Source: Megascapheus bottae (taxonomy: Eukaryota > Chordata > Mammalia > Rodentia > Geomyidae). Taken from it: a stretch of DNA of 64,000 nt. Shown one piece after another: positions 56,568 through 64,000 of this stretch. The notes beneath the pieces were generated by a model. It was not told the DNA's origin. It saw only the letters and a list, made by a program, of their open reading frames with translations, and did no database searches. Location of the stretch: the NCBI GenBank assembly GCA_024803745.1, contig JANJXV010000004.1:42279358-42343357 (forward strand), in the 5' to 3' direction. Numbering within the stretch: the first letter of the stretch is position 1; every line of letters begins with the position of its first letter. The position numbers were made by a program, and so were the translations under genes.

Positions 56568-58239
56568 CAAAATGGAGAGAAAGGCGTAGAATTTAGCTTT
56601 TATGAAACAAAAGGAAAACTGATGTGTCAGATGAAAAGAATCCTTTGAGATTAGAATGACCACTGGTGCGACTTCAGGAAAATTCCTTAGGCTGCTCTAT
56701 TCTGTTGTATTCCTCATTGATTAAGAAGGTCTTCCAACATATTTTAATAGGTTTGCCAATTCCTTACAGATAAAACCAATTCTCCAATAATTATTCTGGC
56801 CAGGGGTGAATTTATTGGAGATGAATATCTATGTATATGCTCCTTTACGTATGGATGAGGTGGGGTTATGAGAAGTTTCAAGCGTGCAATCTCCCTACTT
56901 CATCTACTGAACTTATATTATTCATTGTCATCTAGTATTTTTCACATCTTAAGCAGGTGGTCAGGTAAGCCATGGCTCCTAAATAAGAAATTGCCAGCTA
57001 TTACAGTCATACTTTTCTTATAATGCCAACATTAATTTTATAGTTAACTAGGTAGAGTTCTTGGTACACACAGATTCAACTGCTCTAGAAAAATCTCTCT
57101 GTTGGTCATGTAATATTTCAAGTGGACTTACTCCAGTTATTATCATTGATGTTTGATTCAAGTGGACCCAAATAAAAATGTCATTACCTTTGGGCTCTAG
57201 AAAGAACCAACTAGTTCTCTCTAATTAGATTAAGTAGTTTCTATCACAGAACCAGGTCTAAATAAGGCACACTAGTATATTAGAGTATATTTATACAAAT
57301 TTCTAAAATCAAATAAGAAATTCATCAGTCTTTAAAATTTCCTTCCTTCCTTTCTTCCTTCCTTCCTTCCTTCCTTTTTTCCTTCCTTCCTTCCTTCTGA
57401 GCTAGTATGACAGACCCATAACCAACTATGATCTTGCTTTTTCCCCCCTTCTAAATTGCAGTAAAAGACAAGTAGAAGATGTATATGCTTATTTAGGTTG
57501 ATAGTTTTGATAGTGCTTGCTGAGTTTTCAATATTTGGTGATTTAAATTAGTGAAGAAATGAATTTGGAGTCAGAAATAAACAATGGATAGGAATAGACC
57601 AATGTCAGAAAACCTGGAGAATGAGAAAAACACAGGCATTTTTCTTTTTGCAAGTGAGTACAGAAACATATCCTGTATGTTGGGCTACTGACTTATTATG
57701 TTTCAGTTCATATAGATGTGCATCTTACCAGTAATCTAAGTGTGTGGAAAAAGCACACTCAGGTAAGCCTGTACATAATAGTTGAAGATATTTGAAGAAC
57801 TTCCTTCATGAATTACTTACAGTTAATATTCACCTCACGTTAATTGCTCATTCATCCCTAGAGCATAATGATAAAGACATGAAGGTTGCATGTGTAATAA
57901 CTCCACCAAACACCTACAAGTTTCTTAATTTTGTTTATTAAAAGTCATCTCTTGTTACATACTTTATGATTTCTACTGAAAAATGAAACTCTATAGCATA
58001 TGGCATTTCCTTCATATTCCTGGAGGAATCAACAACCCTGTCAGATTAATTCTAAGATAGGCAGGGGAAAAAAAAGTAGGTGAGACTCAGCAGCAAAAAA
58101 GTCTAATAGTGGTTGTGTTTTAGAATCAGAAGTAATTTTTTCCTATTTTCACAGTTTTGAATAATGTATTATTTTAAAGCAATAGGTTATTCTAGTAATG
58201 GGAAAAAGGGGAAAATATACTTGACAGCCCTCCTGTGTG
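56568..58239. other. Repeat-poor unique sequence
   Basis: No SINE, L1 or LTR recognised apart from the CTTC tract at 57341-57397. Confidence 0.45.
57341..57397 (+). repeat. (CTTC)n tract
   Basis: About 13 CTTC/CTTT units, interrupted once by TTTTTT. Confidence 0.95.
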
Positions 58240-59562
58240 ATTCTAATTGGGACTTCTGAATGTCATTGTCAAGGCTTATTTTTCACAGATGTACAGTGCA
58301 TGAGAAAAGTCCACTGAGTGTCTTGCAGATGGCAAGATAAATCTGCCTTTGAATGCAGGGAGGACCTGCTGAACCGAGCCCTCTCACCAAGAGCCCCCTA
58401 AGCTACTCTAAACCTTTCTGCACTGTCATGTGCCAAGATGTTTATTATTGGAACTTGCTTTTTTTTGAAATCATTTATTTTCAGACTACATCAAACTAAC
58501 TGTACTGTAACTATGCAACAGAATCCCTCTTCTGCTTGATCAATAAGCTCATCCCCCAGCCTGCCCTCTTCCCATCCTGCTGGCAGCTCCCAGCTGCTCA
58601 TAACACCAGTTGCAGAAAGATATGGAGCTTGAAAAGTTACTCAGCCATCTCGGTGGCTATAAAAATTTTCAAAATAAGAAAGCTCTCTTAATATAACTTT
58701 ATTGATGATGACAATAAAATTAATTAACTTTTATGGTTGTGCATTACACAAGTTAATATTATTCATACCTATCCCTACTGAGAACTCTCCAATGTGATCC
58801 TTCATGTAAATTGTGGCCATTAACTTCATCAGAATGTCAGTGGGAATAATCTCTCATGTTGGAAAAGTTCCCACCTCTATTTCAGACGATGGGTTACAGG
58901 TTCATCCTGTGAAACAGCCTGTGCAATTGTTCTGAAATCATAACTTTTAACAAGCGTGCTTTTTACGTGTAAGAAGAAAACTTTAATGTATCCACATGAA
59001 CCTGAACTGTGCCCTTGAAGTGTTTTAGAAAGGCATGCCTTTGAGAATTGTAATGCGCTGGAATCTGCGATTAACTACTTAATATGTAAATTATCTTCTC
59101 TCTTGTACCACCTGTAATGACTGCCGACTGGTATTAATGAGCTGGTGGTACAGTAAGAAACAACGGTGCCCTTTCAAAGCCATAGGTGGTAGCTGCAAGC
59201 TGATTCATGCTCTAAGGCTTCTCTTTCTCCATTATCTGAATCAGCTGACAAGCCTCCCTTCCCCCTTGCTCCCTGCCATGGCTTCCTGGCTCACCCTAAG
59301 CTTCAGGGACAGCTTTCCCTCCACACAGACAGAATCATTTGCTTCTTTGCAAAAGTGTCGCCCCAACCCAGTGATCCAGAAGTCATTCTGCACAATAAAG
59401 ATAACAGCTTCTGGCCAGGGCTCTATCTCAAAGCTTTCTAAAGCAGTTGTAAATAGCCAAGCTTCTGATTTCTTCTTCATTCAGCTTCAGTCTGTGTACT
59501 TGTTCAGCAGTGATAACAAACTTTGAACAGAGATGCTTCAACAGGCAAACAGAACTGCATGT
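58240..59562. promoter_or_regulatory. Candidate conserved non-coding region (speculative)
   Basis: About 1.3 kb with no recognisable repeat and high complexity. It has runs of factor-like words: 'gattaactacttaatatgta' near 59071, 'ggtattaatgagctgg' near 59130 and CAGCTG E-boxes near 58590 and 59243. This is the longest clean block in the window. I infer possible regulatory function only from appearance; the 129-codon frame 59137-59526 has no recognisable product. Confidence 0.25.
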
Positions 59563-59637
59563 ATCTTATTGAAGTAATGCACCTTCTATCTGGTGAATAT
59601 AATGTAACCCTTCTATTAATTACAATAAAATATATTT
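59563..59637 (+). mobile_element. About 75-bp L1 3' tip
   Basis: It reads 'gaagtaatgcaccttctatc', 'tggtgaatataatgtaaccc' and 'ttctattaattacaataaaa', nearly identical to the ends of L1 copies A and B. Nothing upstream is L1, so it is an extremely truncated insertion. No clear target-site duplication. Confidence 0.88.
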
Positions 59638-61421
59638 AAATACCATAGATGGCTGTGGATTGTACTCTTAAATTTTTAAAAAAATACTGAATTTTCTAAC
59701 CCATGCTTCCAAAGAAACTGATGTAGGAGGGAAAAAAAGGATTTGGAGTGATGAATCCAGGCTTCTGCTGCATTTCTAGACATGTACTTTTGAAAAATTT
59801 TCTTCATTTTATTTTAGAAGGGAATTTTCAAAAAAATTAAACCTAGGACTTTAGCTTCATGTATACTGTATGCTCTTCTCATTCTGTGAGTTCTGTTATG
59901 TTTTGGCATTGTAGTCCTTGGATTAAATTAAAAGTAAAAGGTTTAACTGTGAACCCCACAACTTGGCTCTGATTGGTTTAGATTGTGATTTCATTCAGTG
60001 GCCCAAGTCAACAGTAGGTTGCCACTGGCTTAGGCTTCCCTTCTCAGGCTCCTTCCCTTCCTCCCATCAGCCCTCATTTATATTCCAGAACCATGCTAAA
60101 CCTAGGATGCTACATATCTGTCTGCAGGTAAATAAACCTGCAATGAAATCTTTCTGCACCAGTACAAAGTGCTTTATTACTGCAATGCATTTTAGGCAAA
60201 TAACAATAGTGCTTCATTAAATACGTACTCTCTGAGAACCATTAATGTTCATTTGGGAAAAATGTAGCACTTCCTGCAGTCTACCTCAGTCTGGATTTAC
60301 TATAGCATTAGAAAAAGTGTTGAGTGAATGGAGGTGACAGTGCCTTCTACATGGTAAAACAAGCATGTGCTTTGAAAAATTCTGCATCTTGTCCTGGGAC
60401 TACCCAAGTCTAGAGGAACTCCTGCATCTTCAGGCTGCCTAACTGAGAGGTTCTCTTGTGCCTGGCCTCAGAGATATACACTGAGGAGCAAGGTGGATCT
60501 CTATAGGCCACTTTGTTTGTTTGTCTTTCTACTTCTGAGAATAATCAGGTTGGTCATAATGAGAGAGAGCTGAGGGGAGAGGGAGGGAGGAAGGGATAGA
60601 GAATACATACGATCATTACTCATTTTATGTAGTTTTTGTTTTGTTTTAGTCATAGAGAAGCTGAGTGTTTGCAAAGGACAAATTAGGACACTGAGTCCAT
60701 GTGTTTATTCCCAAAGGCAATAAAGTCCCAAATAGCTCACCTTGATGGCAGATTGATTCCAAAACCACAGCTTTTCCCAGCCATGGTTAAATAGCATTTA
60801 TGGAAGGAAGACATTATTTTGCCATGAGCTCCTATCCTACAACCAGCAAAGCAGACTGGACCAGAATAAAGTGACTCTTGTGATGTGCCATACAATGACT
60901 AGACTTTAAACAAGTTAGTTTTCCAGAAAACATAAAAGAAAAGAAACAAAAGAAAAGAAAGAAAGAAAGAAAAAGAAAAATCCTATATGATTCACAACAA
61001 CTCTAAGAAGGGAGCCAGTTTACTTGAGCTGTCAGGATAAATAATTAGTCTGAGTTTTAACTCTAAAAGGAAAATATCATTAACATGACTAATCCATGTT
61101 CGTAATCGTTGCTTCTTCACTCGTTTTCTTGGAGAGTTCAGTTTTCTTCTCAGCCAATGTGGTGCCTTTCTAATTTTTCACCAGGATATTGTTCTGTTTA
61201 CTAATGAATAATAAAAATCAGTTTGATTTTCAAGTAAGATTTGTTGAAAATTTTGTTTTCTTATTTTACTTATATTGAGTTACAGTTTGGGATATTTTAA
61301 TACCTAACCAACTAAATTTAACTAATTAACATTTCTTTCCAGTTTCATTTGTAAGCTCCTAGGCATAAACTTGGCACAGAAAGATAATATAGCATCTAAA
61401 GAGATATAATAGCATCTAAAG
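59638..61421. other. Unique sequence, nothing recognised
   Basis: A short GAAA microsatellite lies at 60941-60975 and a GA/GGA-rich patch at 60560-60600. A 20-bp near-duplicate (agatataatagcatctaaag) occurs at 61383-61421. No gene is supported. Confidence 0.45.
60941..60975 (+). repeat. (GAAA)n microsatellite
   Basis: Imperfect AAAGA/GAAA units. Confidence 0.9.
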
Positions 61422-61431
61422 AATTGTTTGT

Positions 61432-61617
61432 AGGGGTCTGGAATTTGGCCTAGTGGTAGAGTGCTTGCCTGGCATACACGAATACCTGGGTTCGTTTCCT
61501 CGGTACCACATACATAGAAAAAAAGCTGGAACTGTGCTGAGGTTCAAGTGGTAGAGCTCTAACTTTGAGAAAGACCAAGGCTCAGGCCCTGAGCTTAAGC
61601 CCAGGACTGGCAAAAAA
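61432..61617 (+). mobile_element. IDL-Geo-type dimeric SINE, plus strand
   Basis: It contains 'tttggcctagtggtagagtg', 'gggttcgtttcctcggtacc', 'ggttcaagtggtagagctct' and 'ccctgagcttaagcccagga', then an A tail. Perfect 10-bp target-site duplication 'aattgtttgt' lies at 61422-61431 and 61618-61627. About 10 bp are deleted in the right monomer near 61580. Confidence 0.93.
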
Positions 61618-61707
61618 AATTGTTTGTGACTTTGACTACATGGAAACAATGACAAATTTACTTCTTTACAATATGAATTTAGCGATTACCGAAGTTAAAA
61701 TTTCTAA

Positions 61708-61939
61708 GCCAGATGCTAGTGGCTCATGTCTATTATCTTAGTGTATCAGGAGGTTGAGATCTGAGGATTCCAGTTCAAAGCCAGACCAGGCAGGAAAGTT
61801 CATGAGACTTACTCCAATTAAACCACTAGGAAACCAGAAGTGGAGCTGTGGCTCAAAGTGGCAGAATATTATCTATGAACACAAATGGTCAGGGACAGTG
61901 TCCAGGCTCTGAGTTCAAGCCCCATGACTGACAAAAAAG
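61708..61939 (+). mobile_element. Dimeric B1-Geo SINE, plus strand
   Basis: The left monomer is B1-like ('gctagtggctcatgtctatt', 'ggaggttgagatctgaggat', 'cagttcaaagccagaccagg'). The right monomer has 'agctgtggctcaaagtggca' and 'tctgagttcaagccccatga'. Confidence 0.9.
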
Positions 61940-62133
61940 TAGCAGCAAAAATACCTCCTAGAACCTTTTGACCACTTGTGTGTGTGTGTAAATGTGAGTG
62001 TTTGTGAGTATGTATGCACTCTAGCCACTGGTTTTAAGCTGGGTATATAATACTGATGAAAATTTAAAAGTTCCTACACTTGTGGAACTTTTTAAAAAAT
62101 AATATATCATTTTTATAAGCTCTGTAAAGCTTT
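61940..62133. other. Unique sequence with a short GT run
   Basis: A GT run of about 6 units lies at 61978-61989. No other feature. Confidence 0.5.
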
Positions 62134-62377
62134 GTTTTTGTTTGTTTTTCATTTGTCCTGGGGCTTGAACTCTGGGCCTGGGTGCTGTCCCTGAGCTCTT
62201 CAGCTCAATGTTACTGCCCTACACCTTGAGCCACAGTGCCACTTTTTTTCCTCTAGTGGTTAATTGGAGATAAGAGTCTCATGGACTTTCGTGCTTGGGC
62301 TGGCTTTGAACCAGGGTACTCAGATCTCAGCTACCTGAGTAGCAAGGATTATAGGTGTGAGCCATCAACATCGGTTT
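62134..62377 (-). mobile_element. Dimeric B1-Geo SINE, minus strand
   Basis: Near full length: 'cctggggcttgaactctggg', 'acaccttgagccacagtgcc', 'ttaattggagataagagtct' and 'tcagctacctgagtagcaag'. A 17-bp target-site duplication with one mismatch flanks it (62117-62133 and 62378-62394). Confidence 0.94.
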
Positions 62378-62394
62378 AAGATCTGTAAAGCTTT

Positions 62395-63344
62395 TGTGTG
62401 AGGTGATGCTTTTGTAGATGCACACTTTCTGACTGCCTGGACTTCTATCTTCACAAGACTTTTCTATTGCATTTTAATTAGTATAAAATGAGCATCTCTA
62501 TTTAAGAATTATGTAGAGTTTAGAAAAATCTGAGAAATAAAATTTTTTCCCTCAGACTTGAGAATCTAAGAGTTTGGGGACATGCTTGAAATTTTCTTTT
62601 AATAACTGAAGTTATTTGGGTAAACATAAATTCCTATCCAGCCTTAGAGGGAATAGTATTATTTAAGAATTGAATATCTTTATGCATCTTCGAAATTCAG
62701 ATCCAATTTCCCAGTATTAAAGAGAATCTGCTTTAGAGTTATTTGACAATCAAAATTTCCCTCTATCTCTGGGCCGATTATCTGTATTTGGTAGCAAATC
62801 TTGCCTTCCATTTTACTAGAAAGCCATTTCAGATAAGTATTGCTTAGTAGACTGTTTAAAATCTATATTCTTTGTGTACACTGAAGCAATTTACTATGCC
62901 CAGATTCTTTTGAATTCTTATCAGTATTTCCTTCTCATCCTGTTCTCTCCCTTTCATCTCAGGCCTCCCACGAGTTCTATAGCAGGAATGAGATAAATGT
63001 GTGTCCATCAACGAAAGTTGACTATACAGCATAGCGTGGTTTAAATGAAGAGCTGATGGAAGGCAAAGGAAGAAATGTTTATTTCAAGTAGGACAGTCAA
63101 AATGAAAATATCATACCATTGTTTACTTTTATAAATTTGTAAAAATGTTCGTGATGCAACACTCTTTATTGCTTGTTTCGACTGAGTTAACAGAAATCAA
63201 GTTGATATGCACATGAAACCCATTCAGTGGGCAACAATTATCTTCATATCTATCCTTCACAGAATTTCTACTTTAGCCTCCCCCACCATGTATGAAAAAT
63301 GAAACCCCTGAGCTGAACTATCACAACAGAAGGTTGCACCTCTA
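62395..63344. other. Unique sequence, nothing recognised
   Basis: No feature supported. Confidence 0.45.
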
Positions 63345-63425
63345 AAACTATGGCACAGAAAGGTTAAGATGTTGAGGCCACCAAGCTAAAGGAAGACATT
63401 GCAAAGATTCACACTAAGTTAGTTT
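63345..63425 (-). mobile_element. Possible MIR fragment, minus strand
   Basis: Segments 'tatggcacagaaaggttaag' and 'ccaccaagctaaaggaagac' resemble reverse-complement MIR. It is short and decayed. Confidence 0.4.
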
Positions 63426-63500
63426 ATCTTCTCTGCTTATGTTTAGAATCTATTGCTTGCATAATGTGTTTTAGAAGCTGGAGACTTTAAAATACGTGAC

Positions 63501-63746
63501 TTTTTATTTACTTATTTTTGCCAGCCCTTGAGCATGAACTCTGGGCCTGGCTGCTGTCCCTGATTTTTTGCGCTCAAGGTTAGCACACTATCATTCAAGC
63601 CACAGCTTTAATTGTGACTTTTTGGCAATTACTTGGAGATAAGAGTCTCATGAACTTTCTAGTTCTGGCTGGCTGCAAACCTAGAGCCTCAGATCTCAGA
63701 CCCATGACTAGTTAGGATTACAAATGTGATCTACTGGCACCTGTCT
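63501..63746 (-). mobile_element. Dimeric B1-Geo SINE, minus strand, diverged
   Basis: It contains 'ccttgagcatgaactctggg', 'attcaagccacagctttaat', 'acttggagataagagtctca' and 'ttaggattacaaatgtgatc'. Confidence 0.87.
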
Positions 63747-63850
63747 TGTCCATGTATATTTAAAAAAAAGAGTTTCTGAATATGCAGTTGTCTCAGTTCC
63801 ATTTCTATTGGATATAAACAAGTTGGCTTTGCGTATATGACAGGAAACTA

Positions 63851-64000
63851 TTTTTTATTTGTTTTTGCCAGTCCTGGGCTTGAGCTCAGGGCCTGAGCCC
63901 TGTCCTTGGACTTTCTCAAGGCTAGAGCTCTACCACTTGAGCCTCAGCACCACTTCAAGCTTTTTTCTATTTATGTGGTATTGAGAATCAACCCTGGGTC
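63851..64000 (-). mobile_element. IDL-Geo-type SINE, minus strand, cut by the window end
   Basis: The tail T-run and right monomer ('ccagtcctgggcttgagctc', 'gctctaccacttgagcctca') and the start of the left monomer ('tatttatgtggtattgagaa') are present. The 5' end lies beyond 64000. Confidence 0.92.

Noticed and set aside
59137..59526. 129-codon plus-strand open frame in the clean block
   Set aside because: No domain, no convincing start context, overlapped by an antisense frame (59241-59480), and not obviously bounded by splice sites. It is kept only as part of a possible conserved non-coding region.

Overview
This window looks like AT-rich, CpG-poor mammalian nuclear DNA with no intact host protein-coding gene that I can support. 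The short open frames scattered through it are chance frames, frames inside retroelements, or frames across microsatellites. I found no spliced exon series, CpG island promoter, tRNA or rRNA gene, or CRISPR array. The organism is most likely a rodent. Two dimeric SINE families dominate: one pairs an ID-like (tRNA-Ala-like) left monomer, and the other a B1/7SL-like left monomer, with the same tRNA-box-like right monomer. An ID-like element joined to a second 'Geo' monomer is what has been described for the rodent superfamily Geomyoidea (kangaroo rats, pocket mice, pocket gophers), so I infer a geomyoid rodent from remembered descriptions rather than a database match.

Layout. 1-8 kb: three old MaLR-type LTRs, B1-type SINEs, an L2 remnant, an old L1 3' end and GT/TTTA microsatellites. 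8-16 kb: mostly unique sequence with GA, GT and AAAT tracts and old L2, MIR and hAT (MER5-like) fossils. 16-21.5 kb: an L1 cluster holding a SINE-L1 chimera (16494-17666) and a stack of two L1 3' fragments separated by three copies of one 15-bp target site, the first carrying a 407-bp solo LTR. 21.5-29 kb: unique sequence with GT arrays, one twin-primed mini-L1 with a CTTT/CTTCC tail and two SINEs. 29.3-30.4 kb: a 5'-truncated L1 of a second lineage with an open 264-codon ORF2 C-terminal fragment. 30-48 kb: SINEs (one nested pair), MIRs, a MER5-like element, an inverted-repeat foldback near 42.4 kb and long CTTC tracts at 45 kb. 49.2-51.7 kb: a long L1 with its 5' part inverted by twin priming and an internal deletion. 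54.76-56.57 kb: a complete processed pseudogene of SPRYD4. 56.6-61.4 kb: a repeat-poor block that may contain conserved non-coding DNA. 61.4-64 kb: five SINEs, the last running off the end.

Almost every feature was made by L1-type target-primed reverse transcription: L1s, SINEs, the SPRYD4 retrocopy and the chimera share A-rich tails and short target-site duplications. The window is best read as an intergenic or intronic retrotransposon landscape. The most unusual items are the repeated use of one target site at 19.6-21.1 kb, the SINE-L1 chimera, the twin-primed L1 with an in-frame endonuclease-to-reverse-transcriptase junction, and the L1 with an atypical 3' UTR. Family names for old repeats rest on recalled consensus sequences and should be confirmed with a repeat-masking run.
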